Below, one piece after another: positions 1-8,909 of a stretch of DNA of 44,592 bases. Location of the stretch: contig UBXM01000014.1 in assembly GCA_900469445.1 (NCBI GenBank), positions 1 to 44,592 of the forward strand, given 5' to 3'. Under the pieces are notes generated by a model that was not told the DNA's origin, did no database searches, and saw nothing but the letters and a program-made list of their open reading frames with translations. Both the position numbers and the translations under genes were made by a program. Each line of letters opens with the position of its first letter. Position 1 is the first letter of the stretch. The stretch comes from Hyphomicrobiales bacterium. Its GTDB lineage: Bacteria; Pseudomonadota; Alphaproteobacteria; Rhizobiales; Rhizobiaceae.

Positions 1-104
1 CCCACAAGGGGGGAGAAAACCCGCCGCACCCGCCGGCCTCAGATTGGGGCTCGGCGATGCGACTGGATTAAGCCCTCCCCCTTGTGGGGAGGGTTGGGAG
101 GGGT
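1..104. repeat. RIME-like palindromic repeat, copy cut by the window edge
   Basis: The left arm CCCACAAGGGGGGAG (1-15) is near-complementary to CTCCCCCTTGTGGGG (75-89), and GGGTTGGGAGGGG follows. Both arms and the trailing G-rich box recur at 16451-16610 inside copA, so this is a dispersed family rather than a local hairpin. The left end may continue beyond the window. It lies just upstream of the MocR-type gene and may act as a transcript-end structure, but no function is shown. Confidence 0.75.
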
Positions 105-225
105 CTTTTTCAATCGTGACGCACCATCCTTATCCTCCCGAACTCCTGGCAGAGCCAGAAACAGTCTGATACAATTATCCAAAACTGTTATGGTACATCC
201 ACCAGTACGGATGAGGCGAAAAAGC

Positions 226-1620
226 ATGGATCTGACGACAGGATCGGCGGCCACCAAGGCCGAGATGGTGATGCATTTTGTCCGCCAGCGGATTGCCGGA
301 CGGGTGCTGACGCCGGGGGCGAAGCTGCCTTCTGTGCGCGCGCTTTCCACCACGCTTTCGGTTTCCACCTCGACGGTGGTCGATGCCTATGAGCGGCTGG
401 TGGCGGAGGGGGCGATCGTCTCGCGACCGGGATCGGGATTTTATATCGCCAATCAGGCAGCGCCCTTTTCACCCGCCGAGGCCGGGCCGAAACTCGACCG
501 GGCGGTCGATCCGTTCTGGATCTCTCGGCAATCGCTGGAAAGCGGCAGCGACAGCCTGAAACCCGGCTGCGGCTGGCTGCCGCCCTCCTGGCTTCCGGAA
601 GAGGCGATCCGCAAGGCGCTCAGGACTTTTTCACGCGCAGACACATCCTCGCTTGCGGACTACGGCACGCCGCTCGGCCTCTTGCCGTTGCGCCGGCTGA
701 TTTCGCGGCGGGTGGGCGAGCGCGGCGTGGAAGCCGCGCCGGAACAGATCATGCTGACGGAATCCGGCACGCAGGCGATCGACCTCTTATGCCGTTTCCT
801 GATCGAGCCGGGCGATACGGTGCTGGTCGATGACCCTTGCTACTTCAACTTCCATGCGCTTTTGCGGGCGCATCGGGCAAAGATCGTCGGCGTGCCCTAC
901 ACAGTGAACGGGCCTGATCTCGCCGCGTTTTCGGCCATCGTTTCGGAGCACCGGCCACGGCTCTACATCACCAATTCGGCGATCCACAATCCGACGGGCG
1001 CCGTGCTTTCGCCCGTCACTGCGCATCGCGTTTTGAAGATCGCCGAGGAATTCGACCTGACGATCGTCGAGGACGACATCTTTGCCGATTTCGAAACGGT
1101 TGCGGCACCGAGGCTTGTGGCCTTCGACGGGCTGGAGCGGGTGATCCATATCGGCAGTTTTTCGAAAACGCTGTCGGCTGCGGCGCGTTGCGGCTTCATC
1201 GCGGCCCGGCCGGACTGGATCGAGGGGCTGAGCGACCTGAAGATCGCCACATGTTTTGCCGGCGGGCGGATGACCGAGGAGATCGTGTATGGCGCGCTTT
1301 CCGACGGCGGGTACCGCAAACATCTCGATATACTGAGAGCGCGGCTTTCCAAGGCGATGTCAGACGTGACCGACAGGCTTTCGGCGATCGGCATCGAGCC
1401 GGTGCTGCGGCCGCAATCCGGCATGTTTCTGTGGTGCCGCCTGCCGGGCGAGACGGATGCCGCCGAGGTGGCGCGCGCCTGCCTGCAAAGGCAGATCGTG
1501 CTTGCCCCCGGCAACGCCTTCAGCCTGTCGCAATCGGCAAGAAACTGCATGCGTTTCAACGTCTCGCAAACACTCGATCCGCGTATTTTCGAGACGTTGA
1601 AAGAGGCCCTCAAGAGCTAG
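226..1620 (+). CDS. MocR-type regulator: GntR HTH fused to class I aminotransferase
   Basis: A fusion protein of 464 residues. The N-terminal ~70 residues form a GntR winged helix (GAKLPSVRALSTTLSVS, then ST-VVDAYERLVAEG). After a linker comes a fold-type I aminotransferase domain, with the PLP-lysine region IGSFSKTLSAAARCGF and the segment ITNSAIHNPTGAVLS. Such proteins sense PLP or an amino-acid adduct and regulate transcription, usually without transamination. Start chosen at ATG 226 because the helix-turn-helix follows at normal spacing and GAGGCG lies upstream; ATG 211 and 190 are in-frame alternatives. Its stop shares the bases CTAG with the stop of the convergent MFS gene. No obvious PLP or amino-acid biosynthesis target is adjacent, so the target is unknown. 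Confidence 0.9.
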   Translation: MDLTTGSAATKAEMVMHFVRQRIAGRVLTPGAKLPSVRALSTTLSVSTSTVVDAYERLVAEGAIVSRPGSGFYIANQAAPFSPAEAGPKLDRAVDPFWISRQSLESGSDSLKPGCGWLPPSWLPEEAIRKALRTFSRADTSSLADYGTPLGLLPLRRLISRRVGERGVEAAPEQIMLTESGTQAIDLLCRFLIEPGDTVLVDDPCYFNFHALLRAHRAKIVGVPYTVNGPDLAAFSAIVSEHRPRLYITNSAIHNPTGAVLSPVTAHRVLKIAEEFDLTIVEDDIFADFETVAAPRLVAFDGLERVIHIGSFSKTLSAAARCGFIAARPDWIEGLSDLKIATCFAGGRMTEEIVYGALSDGGYRKHLDILRARLSKAMSDVTDRLSAIGIEPVLRPQSGMFLWCRLPGETDAAEVARACLQRQIVLAPGNAFSLSQSARNCMRFNVSQTLDPRIFETLKEALKS

Positions 1621-3047
1621 CTTCGTTTCAGCTTCACGCCAAAACCGAGGACGAAGCTGACCAGCGCGCCGAATGCGGCGGTGCCGTAAAGCCAACTGGC
1701 GGTATCGCCCGCAGAGCCCGTCGCAAGGCTTGCCGTCAACCCTGTTGCTGCGGCGATGGTGCCGGAGAGGGCCGCACCCACCGCGTAACCGGCCGTGGAC
1801 ATCGTCGGCAGAAGCGCGCTTGCGCGGTCGCGGTCCTCGAGGTCGGCCGCGTCCATCGCCGCCTCGTTGACATTGGCCCAGGCGAGACCGAAGCCGGCGC
1901 CGACCAGGATCTGGCCGAAGACGACCAGCGACAGCCAGTGAAGGCCGATCGCAATCGCGATCGCGGCAAAGCCGAACAGCAGGAAAAGCGGCCCGATCCA
2001 CATCGTCGCATTGCGCCAAACGAGTGCCTCGTAACGGCTGGAAAACATCGCGACGACACTCCAGGACAGCGCCATGGTGACAACGACATAACCGACGACC
2101 GCCGGGCCTTCACCGAACACCTCACCGACGAGAAGCGCCAGATAGGTGCTGCCCGCCGAATGACCGGCCGACATCAGGAACAGGATGAGGAAGGCGCGAC
2201 CAAGCACCGAGCCGGAGCGAAAGGAACCGGCAGGGAAAAGCTGAGGGCCCAGACGTCCGTCGAGCGCCACCACGGACAGAAGCGCCAGCGCCCCAAGCAC
2301 CAGCAGGGCAGCCTGCCAGACCGGCTCATCGCTTGTCGAAGACAGTGCGAAGATGAGCGCGGTCAGAACGCAGAGCCCGACAGAGACGGGCGCAAAGCTC
2401 GCCGCCCTTCCCTCGCCCGTCTTCGGCCTTGTCAGGGCGGTGAAAAGCGCCAGCACGATCACGAAGGGCGCCACCGCGAGGAAGGAGAACCGCCAGGATG
2501 TCGCCTCGGTTATCAGGCCCCCGACCAGCGGCCCGAGCAGAGCGGTGACGGCCCAGACCGTCGCTTCGACCGCAAAGACACGGGCAATCAGGGCTGAGGA
2601 GAAATTCGCCGGGATGAGGCTGTAGCAGATCGCCACGATCAGGCCGTCGGCCACACCCTGCAAAAGACGCCCGAAGACGATCCAGCCGAAGGCAGGCGCC
2701 GCGAAGGCCATCAGGCCGCCGAGCGTGAAGACGACAGAGGCAAGCGCCAGGCTGATGCGGGTGCCGAGCCGGTCACGGATCGAGGCCGCAGCGGTGCCGC
2801 CGGCGATGGAGCCGATGAAATAGAGGCTGTAGACCCAGCTATACCACTCGCGCCCGCCGAGTTCTGCTGCGGCAAGCGGGGTGGCGGCAACGATGGCGAA
2901 CTGGTTGAAGGCATGCAGGCCGATGCCGCCGGAAATCAAGGCCAGCATGCGGCCGCTCTCTCCGGTGAGCAGGCTCGCATAACCTCCGGTTTCGGCCGGT
3001 TTTACAGTCGCCACCGAGCCGTCCCGCTCCTTTGTCAATTCCGTCAT
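1617..3047 (-). CDS. MFS transporter, SoxR-controlled drug exporter type
   Basis: Hydrophobic protein of 476 residues with about 14 predicted membrane segments and the early MFS loop IRDRLGTRISLAL followed by VFGRLLQGVADG. This resembles EmrB/QacA-like exporters of the inner membrane. The N-terminal ~30 residues are cytoplasmic. It is divergent from soxR, and its promoter contains a SoxR box in a 19-bp spacer, so induction by redox-cycling compounds is the natural reading and export of such compounds a plausible role. The substrate cannot be read from sequence. It ends tail-to-tail with the MocR-type gene with 4 bp of overlap. Confidence 0.9.
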   Translation of the reverse strand: MTELTKERDGSVATVKPAETGGYASLLTGESGRMLALISGGIGLHAFNQFAIVAATPLAAAELGGREWYSWVYSLYFIGSIAGGTAAASIRDRLGTRISLALASVVFTLGGLMAFAAPAFGWIVFGRLLQGVADGLIVAICYSLIPANFSSALIARVFAVEATVWAVTALLGPLVGGLITEATSWRFSFLAVAPFVIVLALFTALTRPKTGEGRAASFAPVSVGLCVLTALIFALSSTSDEPVWQAALLVLGALALLSVVALDGRLGPQLFPAGSFRSGSVLGRAFLILFLMSAGHSAGSTYLALLVGEVFGEGPAVVGYVVVTMALSWSVVAMFSSRYEALVWRNATMWIGPLFLLFGFAAIAIAIGLHWLSLVVFGQILVGAGFGLAWANVNEAAMDAADLEDRDRASALLPTMSTAGYAVGAALSGTIAAATGLTASLATGSAGDTASWLYGTAAFGALVSFVLGFGVKLKRS

Positions 3048-3138
3048 TCCGTTCGTACCTTTTCATGCAAGTCTGGTTCAAGTCAGGCCTGTTTCAAGTT
3101 GGACTTTCCACACAGGGCCTTTTCACATCGCGACCGGC

Positions 3139-3169
3139 ACCCTAAAATCTCAACCTTGGTTGAGGTCAA
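3139..3169 (-). promoter_or_regulatory. SoxR-dependent promoter of the MFS exporter
   Basis: On the minus strand -35 TTGACC (3164-3169) and -10 TAGGGT (3139-3144) are 19 bp apart, the over-long spacing typical of MerR-family activated promoters. The spacer region contains CTCAACCTTGGTTGAG (3149-3164), i.e. CTCAA-N6-TTGAG, the same architecture as the E. coli soxS box. It sits in the soxR/MFS intergenic region, so SoxR could activate the exporter and may also affect its own transcription. Confidence 0.85.
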
Positions 3170-3178
3170 CGGTAAAAA

Positions 3179-3649
3179 ATGAAGAAATCCGAAACAATTA
3201 GAGTGCTGCAGGGTCTCGGTGTCGGGCAGGTTGCGGAACGGTCCGGCGTGGCGGTCTCGACGCTGCATTTCTACGAGGAGGAAGGGCTGATCGAGAGCTG
3301 GCGCAATGGCGGCAACCACCGGCGCTACAGCCGCGATGTTTTACGGCGCATTGCCGTGATCCGCGTGGCGCAACGGGCCGGCGTGCCGCTGAAGGAGATC
3401 GCCGCGGCGCTGAAAACCCTGCCGCAGGGACGTACACCGAACGCGAAGGACTGGGCACGCCTGTCTGCCGCCTGGAAGGCTGAACTCGACGCCCGGATCG
3501 AAACGCTGACGCGGCTGCGCGACGAGCTGACCGGCTGCATCGGCTGCGGTTGCCTGTCGCTGAAGGCCTGCCCCTTGCGCAATCCCGGCGACGAACTGGC
3601 CGCCGGCGGAAGCGGCCCGCTTCTGCTGTCCGGCAGCGGCGAGACGTGA
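3179..3649 (+). CDS. soxR: Redox-sensitive transcriptional activator SoxR
   Basis: MerR-family protein of 156 residues. The N-terminal winged helix contains [20 protein letters not shown] and [16 protein letters not shown] dimerisation helix follows, then the iron-sulfur motif [17 protein letters not shown] with Cys120, 123, 125 and 131, the SoxR signature that binds a [2Fe-2S] cluster. Oxidation of that cluster by redox-active molecules switches the promoter on. Start ATG 3179 matches the family N-terminus, though no good Shine-Dalgarno is visible. The divergent MFS gene with a SoxR box is the obvious target; no soxS is seen, as usual outside enterics. Confidence 0.95.
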   Translation: MKKSETIRVLQGLGVGQVAERSGVAVSTLHFYEEEGLIESWRNGGNHRRYSRDVLRRIAVIRVAQRAGVPLKEIAAALKTLPQGRTPNAKDWARLSAAWKAELDARIETLTRLRDELTGCIGCGCLSLKACPLRNPGDELAAGGSGPLLLSGSGET

Positions 3650-3817
3650 TTCGCGGGCCGGCAGCAGCAAATGTTCCAGCGCATAAAGCAAAGGCAAAAT
3701 GCTCAAGCAATCAGCGGTCAATGATCGATTTTTCAGCGCGTGACATTTTTACTACAGCCTTTTTAGCAATCGCTCCTACATGCCTTTCCATCAGCAATGC
3801 TTTTGGAGGGAAAATCC

Positions 3818-4453
3818 ATGAAGGGTCTTTTCATTCTCGCCGCTTCCGTCGCCGCTTTCAGCGCATCGACCGCAGCCTATGCAGCAGACGCCGTGGAACA
3901 GATCCCGACCGCACCGGTCGCCGTTGAAACCGCTCCGGCCTTTACCTGGGAAGGCTTTTATCTCGGCGCCCATACGGGCTACGGCTGGGGTGACGGCGAT
4001 CTCGAAGGTTTTGGAAACGAGAACTTCGACGGCTGGCGGCTCGGCGCCTTTGCCGGTTACAACTGGCAACTCTCGAACGGCTTCGTCGTCGGTCTTGAAG
4101 GCGATGCGAATTACGACTGGAGCGACGCCAATTACGGCGGCGGCGTCTCGGTAGACAACGGCTTTTCCGGCTCCGTTCGCGGCCGCGTCGGTTACGCATT
4201 CGACCGCACGCTGGTTTATGCGGCAGGCGGCTGGACGGCCACCAATGTGGAGCTGAACGCACCGGGCGGTTTCGATGACGACGACACGCTGCATGGCTGG
4301 ACGCTCGGTGCCGGTGTCGACCACGCCTTTACCGACAATATCTTCGGCCGGTTGGAATACCGTTACAACGACTATGGCAGCGGCAATCTCAGCGGCGCAG
4401 ATTTCGATTTCGACCAGCACGTGATCCAGGTCGGCATCGGTGTGAAGTTCTAA
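3818..4453 (+). CDS. Outer-membrane beta-barrel protein, Omp25/RopB-like
   Basis: Protein of 211 residues with a cleavable signal peptide (MKGLFILAAS...AAYA, cleavage near residue 22). A short linker is followed by WEGFYLGAHTGYGWG, a typical opening of the rhizobial Omp25/Omp31 porin-like family. Alternating strands follow, ending in a C-terminal aromatic (VIQVGIGVKF) as expected for BAM recognition. Start ATG 3818 is set by GGAGGG at 3805-3810. Likely an abundant structural outer-membrane protein. A strong terminator follows, so it is probably monocistronic. Confidence 0.9.
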   Translation: MKGLFILAASVAAFSASTAAYAADAVEQIPTAPVAVETAPAFTWEGFYLGAHTGYGWGDGDLEGFGNENFDGWRLGAFAGYNWQLSNGFVVGLEGDANYDWSDANYGGGVSVDNGFSGSVRGRVGYAFDRTLVYAAGGWTATNVELNAPGGFDDDDTLHGWTLGAGVDHAFTDNIFGRLEYRYNDYGSGNLSGADFDFDQHVIQVGIGVKF

Positions 4454-4480
4454 AAATACCGCCTGAACAGGCACGAGGAA

Positions 4481-4514
4481 AAGCCGTCCGAAGATATCTT
4501 CGGGCGGCTTTTTT
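4481..4514 (+). terminator. Rho-independent terminator of the Omp gene
   Basis: A 14-bp stem (AAGCCGTCCGAAGA / TCTTCGGGCGGCTT with one G-U pair), a 2-nt loop and a TTTTTT run starting at 4509, placed 28 bp after the stop codon. Confidence 0.9.
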
Positions 4515-4525
4515 GTGGGATGTCG

Positions 4526-4963
4526 TCAGGTGCGGCGCTTGGTCAGGCGGATGTCCATGCGGCCGATATCCTGCTCGTTGCCCCAGCCGAGAGAGCGGTA
4601 AAAGCCTGCCGCGCGGGTATCCCTGCCGGTCTCCAGCCAGATTTCCGCATGGCTTTCGAACAGCTTTTCCTCGGCCGCCTGCACCAGGCCTTTGCCAAGC
4701 CCCCTGCCCTCATGGGAGGGAAGCACGAAGGCGGCGAAAAGCGACGCGTCCTCGATATCGATCATCGAAAAGCCCACGACCCGGTCATCCACCACGGCGA
4801 CCCAGGCGCAGGGTGATGCGCCGATCATCTCGGACACCGCCTGTTCGGTAATCCCCATCTGCGCAAGCTGCTCCACCGAAAGATGGTTTTCCCCGACCGA
4901 GGTGCGCACATGGAAGATATCCGCAAGGTCGGACTGGCGGGCAAGGCGGATATGGGCAGGCAT
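4526..4963 (-). CDS. GNAT family N-acetyltransferase
   Basis: Protein of 145 residues spanning a whole GNAT fold: N-terminal strand IRLARQSDLADI, then AWVAVVDDRVVGFSMIDI, then the acetyl-CoA pyrophosphate loop LPSHEGRGLGKGL, and a C-terminal AAGFYRSLGW. Start ATG 4963 (MPAHIRLAR) fits the family N-terminus; an upstream in-frame start at 5008 would add 15 unlikely residues. The acceptor substrate is unknown. It converges on the Omp terminator and is divergent from the methyltransferase. Confidence 0.85.
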   Translation of the reverse strand: MPAHIRLARQSDLADIFHVRTSVGENHLSVEQLAQMGITEQAVSEMIGASPCAWVAVVDDRVVGFSMIDIEDASLFAAFVLPSHEGRGLGKGLVQAAEEKLFESHAEIWLETGRDTRAAGFYRSLGWGNEQDIGRMDIRLTKRRT

Positions 4964-5079
4964 GGGACACTCCGGGACTGGCAAAATGTCGCCCGGGCCG
5001 GACCGCAATCGGACATTGAACTGTCATGGAAGCGGACTACCCAGGCAAAATTATTTCATGACGTTGAAAGCGATCGAAA

Positions 5080-5814
5080 ATGCCGCAGAATATTTATGAT
5101 GAGCCTGCTTTTTTTGACGGTTACAAGACGCTTCGCCAGGACGATACCGGGTTGAACGGCGCATTGGAAGTTCCGGCGCTGCGCGCGCTGCTGCCGGACC
5201 TCAAGGGGTTGCGCATCCTCGATCTCGGCTGTGGTTTCGGTGATTTCGCCCGTTTCGCGCAGTCCTCAGGCGCGTTCTCCGTGACCGGGCTGGATGTTTC
5301 GGAGAATATGGTCGCGGAGGCGAGACGCCTCACCGACAGTTCCGATATCGACTATATCTGCAGTTCCATCGAATCTCACGTCGCTGCCGAAAAGAGCATC
5401 GACCTGGTCGTGTCATCGCTGGCGCTGCATTATGTCGATGACTATGGCTGCGTGGTTCAAAAGGTATTCGACTGGCTTGCGCCCGGCGGCCGCTTCATCT
5501 TTTCCGTCGAACACCCGATCTGTACGGCAAACCCGGTCGGGTGGACAAAGGACACTCAGGATAATGCCGTCAGCTGGCCGCTGGATAACTATCACCACCA
5601 GGGCATCCGCCAGACCAAATGGTTCGTGGATGGCGTGGTGAAATTTCACCGGACATGCGAAACATATGTCGGTACGCTTCTCGGCGCGGGCTTCCAGCTC
5701 GACCATTTCAGGGAACCGACACCAACAGCAGAGGCTCTGGACGAGCGCCCCTCGCTCGCGATCCATTTGCGACGCCCACCGTTTCTTCTCCTCGCCGCGA
5801 CGAAACCGATGTAA
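5080..5814 (+). CDS. Class I SAM-dependent methyltransferase
   Basis: Protein of 244 residues with the Rossmann-like methyltransferase core: motif I ILDLGCGFGDFARF, then VTGLDVSENMVAEAR (acidic residue contacting SAM ribose), IDLVVSSLALHYV (motif IV) and LAPGGRFIFSVEHP. This is the Methyltransf_11/UbiE-like group, and the opening MPQNIYDEPAFFDGY supports the chosen start. The C-terminal half (WPLDNYHHQGIRQTKWF) likely shapes the acceptor site. Substrate unknown; small-molecule methylation is more likely than protein or RNA. No clear Shine-Dalgarno is visible. Confidence 0.88.
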   Translation: MPQNIYDEPAFFDGYKTLRQDDTGLNGALEVPALRALLPDLKGLRILDLGCGFGDFARFAQSSGAFSVTGLDVSENMVAEARRLTDSSDIDYICSSIESHVAAEKSIDLVVSSLALHYVDDYGCVVQKVFDWLAPGGRFIFSVEHPICTANPVGWTKDTQDNAVSWPLDNYHHQGIRQTKWFVDGVVKFHRTCETYVGTLLGAGFQLDHFREPTPTAEALDERPSLAIHLRRPPFLLLAATKPM

Positions 5815-5911
5815 TCCGGGACAGCGGCCAAATGCCGATTTGATGTCTGGATAGATTCGATATTTCAAGACATTGCGCCTCGGGCGCGGTTTACAGAACA
5901 GGGTCGGCAGG

Positions 5912-6481
5912 ATGCAGGGCATAAGGACGGAACGCACGGTTATCACGCTGGTGAGCGCCGCTGATGCGGGTGACCTCCGTACCTATTACCTGCACAATGC
6001 CGACCATCTTGGCCCCTGGGAACCGTTGCGTTCAGAGGATTATCACTCGGCGGCGGCGTGGAAGGACAGGGCCAGGGATTTTGCCGGCGAGGCTCTTCGA
6101 GGCGTTGCCTATAGATATGTTGCCCGGCCGGAGGGTCGTCGCGACATCATTGCAGTCGCCAATTTCACCAATGTGGTGCGCGGCGTCTTCCTTGCCTGTC
6201 ATCTCGGTTATTCGATCGACAGGCAGATGCAGGGCCGGAACATCATGTTCGAGGTTCTCGACACGCTGATCCCGCATGTGTTCCACACCTACGGGCTGCA
6301 CCGGGTGATGGCGAATTATGTGCCCGAGAATGCCAGGAGCGCTCAACTGCTGCAGCGCCTCGGCTTCGAGGTGGAAGGGCGCGCCCGCGATTATCTCAAG
6401 ATCAACGGAAAATGGCGCGACCATGTGCTGACGGCGCGGATCGATGATCCCGACAGCGGCGTTCGCCGCGAGGACGGCTGA
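5912..6481 (+). CDS. RimJ/RimL-type GNAT N-acetyltransferase
   Basis: Protein of 189 residues resembling ribosomal-protein-alanine N-acetyltransferases (RimJ group): TERTVITLVSAADAGDLRTYY near the N-terminus, FLACHLGYSIDRQMQGRN with the CoA-binding loop, HRVMANYVPENARSAQLLQRLGF, and the end YLKINGKWRDHVLTA. This arrangement is characteristic of the family, which acetylates the N-terminus of S5 or other acceptors including antibiotics. Start ATG 5912 is preferred; in-frame ATG 5873 adds a basic, unlikely leader. Possibly transcribed with the methyltransferase upstream. The exact acceptor is unproven. Confidence 0.85.
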   Translation: MQGIRTERTVITLVSAADAGDLRTYYLHNADHLGPWEPLRSEDYHSAAAWKDRARDFAGEALRGVAYRYVARPEGRRDIIAVANFTNVVRGVFLACHLGYSIDRQMQGRNIMFEVLDTLIPHVFHTYGLHRVMANYVPENARSAQLLQRLGFEVEGRARDYLKINGKWRDHVLTARIDDPDSGVRREDG

Positions 6482-6541
6482 AGCCGCAGACGAGATGGAG
6501 CGGTTTCCGCTTCTACCGGATTAACCCGAGGGAGGAGCATG

Positions 6542-7159
6542 ATGATCATTGTCGTCGAGGGGATCAGTGCTGCGGGGAAAACCACATGGTGCAGGGCGCA
6601 TGCTCAATCCCATCTCATCCGGGAGAGCTACCCGGCCGACCGCAGGGAGCAACCGGAGACGGGGCTGGCGACGGCTCGCTATTGGACGAACTGGAACGCC
6701 AAGCGGTGGGGCGATGCGCTTTCCATGGAGCGCGACACGGGCCATGCCGTATGCGACACCGACCCGCTGAAACTGCATTACAGCTGGTGCATGTGGCAGA
6801 TCGGGGTTCTGCCCAGATCGCAATGGCAGTTGCAGCTTGAGACGAGCCGGGCGGCATTTGTCGAAAAACGGCTCGGCTTTGCCGATGCCTATCTGGTCAA
6901 GGTCATCGATCCCGCAATCGCCAGACAACAGCGCGATGCCGATATGTCAAAAGCGCGGGATCGCTTCGATCTCAACGTGCAGCTACAGCCGCCGCTTGTC
7001 CGCTGGTACCGGCAGATGGAAGCCGTTCTGAGAGGCCGCGTGCGCTGGGACCTGCCAGAAACCGGCCTTCCGCTCGAGACGATCACGAGCAACACGCTTC
7101 GCTACGATATCGACACCTTCGATGCCTTCATCGCATCGCTGGAGAAGAGTGCGGCTTGA
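6542..7159 (+). CDS. P-loop NTPase, kinase-like, unknown substrate
   Basis: Protein of 205 residues opening with IIVVEGISAAGKTTW, a Walker A motif (GxxxxGKT) followed by a Trp. The middle contains HAVCDTDPLKLHYSW, a plausible acidic Walker B/lid region, and RQQRDADMSKARDRFDL resembles an Arg-rich lid. The fold resembles AAA_28/thymidylate-kinase-like proteins, so phosphorylation of a small molecule is likely but the substrate cannot be told. GGAGGAG at 6531-6537 sets the start; ATG 6542 has better spacing than the adjacent ATG 6539. It follows the RimJ-like gene by ~60 bp and may be cotranscribed. Confidence 0.75.
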   Translation: MIIVVEGISAAGKTTWCRAHAQSHLIRESYPADRREQPETGLATARYWTNWNAKRWGDALSMERDTGHAVCDTDPLKLHYSWCMWQIGVLPRSQWQLQLETSRAAFVEKRLGFADAYLVKVIDPAIARQQRDADMSKARDRFDLNVQLQPPLVRWYRQMEAVLRGRVRWDLPETGLPLETITSNTLRYDIDTFDAFIASLEKSAA

Positions 7160-7279
7160 ACCTAATTTCGGGTTCGAAGACCGCATCGGGTGGTTTTCCG
7201 TGATGGCGGAGAATCGCCACAAGCGGACATTGACATCGCGTTTTGCACCGCCACTTCTATCTCGACGATGGAGGAAATC

Positions 7280-7612
7280 ATGCCGAAGTTTGTTACCATA
7301 GGATACGGGGACGAAGCAGGCTACAGACGGACAGAGGAGGCTGTCCGCGCCGATGCTCATGCTCACGATGCGAAGCTTCAGAAAGCCGGTGTCGAGATGG
7401 GTATCGCAGGACAAGCTGTTCAGGTCAGAAACCATGCGGCGAAGGAAGTATCCGTTTCCGAGGGCGCATTCATGAGGTCCGAGATGCCTGTTGCAGGTTT
7501 CGCCATTATCGAGGCGGCCGACCTGACGGAGGCGATAGAGATGGTTTCGAAGACGCCATGCGCCGTAGCTTACGGTGTGGTTGAAGTTTGGCCGCTAAAC
7601 CAAGTGGCATAA
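7280..7612 (+). CDS. YCII-related (DGPF-like) small protein
   Basis: Protein of 110 residues. It has the small alpha-beta barrel pattern of the YCII/PhnB-like DGPF family: KFVTIGYGDEAGY at the start, FAIIEAADLTEAIEMVSKTPC in the middle and YGVVEVWPLNQ at the end. Family members are often encoded near ECF sigma factors or stand alone; the biochemical role is unclear. GGAGG at 7270-7274 sets ATG 7280 as start, 5 bp downstream. Upstream in-frame extension to 7190 is unlikely. No sigma factor is adjacent. Confidence 0.8.
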   Translation: MPKFVTIGYGDEAGYRRTEEAVRADAHAHDAKLQKAGVEMGIAGQAVQVRNHAAKEVSVSEGAFMRSEMPVAGFAIIEAADLTEAIEMVSKTPCAVAYGVVEVWPLNQVA

Positions 7613-7782
7613 GCTGGTCAGCAATCGGCCGATGGCTGCCATGCCGCTGAAGCGCCAATAGGAGACGTGCGGATGCCGCATTGCTCGCCGCCATGGGCCA
7701 ATAGCGGCATGTCGGCTATAGATCACCGATATTGGACTTGCGGTGACCTGCCACTGAAAACGATCTCAACAAGCACACTCAC

Positions 7783-8730
7783 TTAATCCTCGTTCCCCTT
7801 GGGCGATGAAGTCATCGGCCCAGGTCCGCTCCCCTCCCGTGCGATCCTGTTTGCAGTGTCGATAAACGCCCGCAGTTTTGGCTGGCTCTGCATGGACGCC
7901 GGAAAATAGAGGAAAATGCTGTCATCGGTCGCAATTTGACCCTCGAACATGACTTCCAATTCTCCCCGCTCGACCTCTTGCGCAACTTCCTGGTCGAACG
8001 CAAAAACGAGACCGAGGCCGCGCTTTGCCAGGCGCACAGCCGCCGCATGATTGTCGACCACGATCTTCGGCGGCATCCGTACGCGAACCGTCTTGCCGTT
8101 CTGGTCGAATTCCCATGTATAAATCGTTTTGGAACCCGGGAAGCGAAACAGAATCGCGTCGTGCTGTGGCAGGTCCTCTATGCGCGCAGGTCTTCCCGCC
8201 CTGTTCAGATATTCCTGGCTCGCAACAACAACCCATCGTGCTCGGGGCAACAAGCGGACCGCAATCATGTCCTTGTCGATGGCCTTGCCCAGCCGAACGC
8301 CCGCGTCATACCCCTCGGCGATCAGATCGACGAACGCGTCGTTTACGGAAAGGTCGATTGCAACATTCGGATAGTCCGCGACATAGCGCGCGATGACCGG
8401 CTCGATTGCAAAACCCACGACAGCGTGCGGAACCGTCAGCCTCAGGGTGCCGCTCGGGGTGGACTGGGAGGCGGTGAAATCCCGGATTGCATCCTCGATC
8501 TCCAAGGCAGCCCGATCGAGGCGCTGGAACAAGGCGTTTCCGGCCTCGGTCAACTGCACGCTCCGGGTTGTTCGCTGGAACAGCTTGGCCTGGTACCGCG
8601 CCTCGAGCATTTGGATCGCTTTGCTTGCCGCCGCCGGGCTTATGTTCAAGGCCTCTGCGGCGGCTGTAAATCCGCCGCGACGCGCGACCGCGAGAAAATG
8701 CGCGAGGCCGTCGAACAAATCACGTTCCAT
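7783..8730 (-). CDS. LysR-family transcriptional regulator
   Basis: Protein of 315 residues with the LysR winged helix in the first 60 residues (FLAVARRGGFTAAAEALNISPAAASKAIQ, then RTTRSVQLTEAG). The effector-binding domain follows (GTLRLTVPHAVVGFAIEPVIARY, then IAEGYDAGVRLG). It resembles the large DmlR/AaeR-like group. It is divergent from the short-chain dehydrogenase, whose start lies ~180 bp away, so that gene is the likely regulated target together with autorepression. The inducer is unknown. Confidence 0.92.
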   Translation of the reverse strand: MERDLFDGLAHFLAVARRGGFTAAAEALNISPAAASKAIQMLEARYQAKLFQRTTRSVQLTEAGNALFQRLDRAALEIEDAIRDFTASQSTPSGTLRLTVPHAVVGFAIEPVIARYVADYPNVAIDLSVNDAFVDLIAEGYDAGVRLGKAIDKDMIAVRLLPRARWVVVASQEYLNRAGRPARIEDLPQHDAILFRFPGSKTIYTWEFDQNGKTVRVRMPPKIVVDNHAAAVRLAKRGLGLVFAFDQEVAQEVERGELEVMFEGQIATDDSIFLYFPASMQSQPKLRAFIDTANRIAREGSGPGPMTSSPKGNED

Positions 8731-8909
8731 TTTACCATTCCCCAGACCCAGCGGCAGCTTCCATTATTAACTCTGGATTGAAAGCCTATACGTCTTGCTG
8801 TCGTTTTTCTCAAGAATGGGCTGTCGTACATTCCAGCTTCGGGCGGTGGGCGGATTTCGGCCTCGCGGTCCCGGCCATCTTTTATTTTCCAACAAGGCAA
8901 AGTCTGCAC

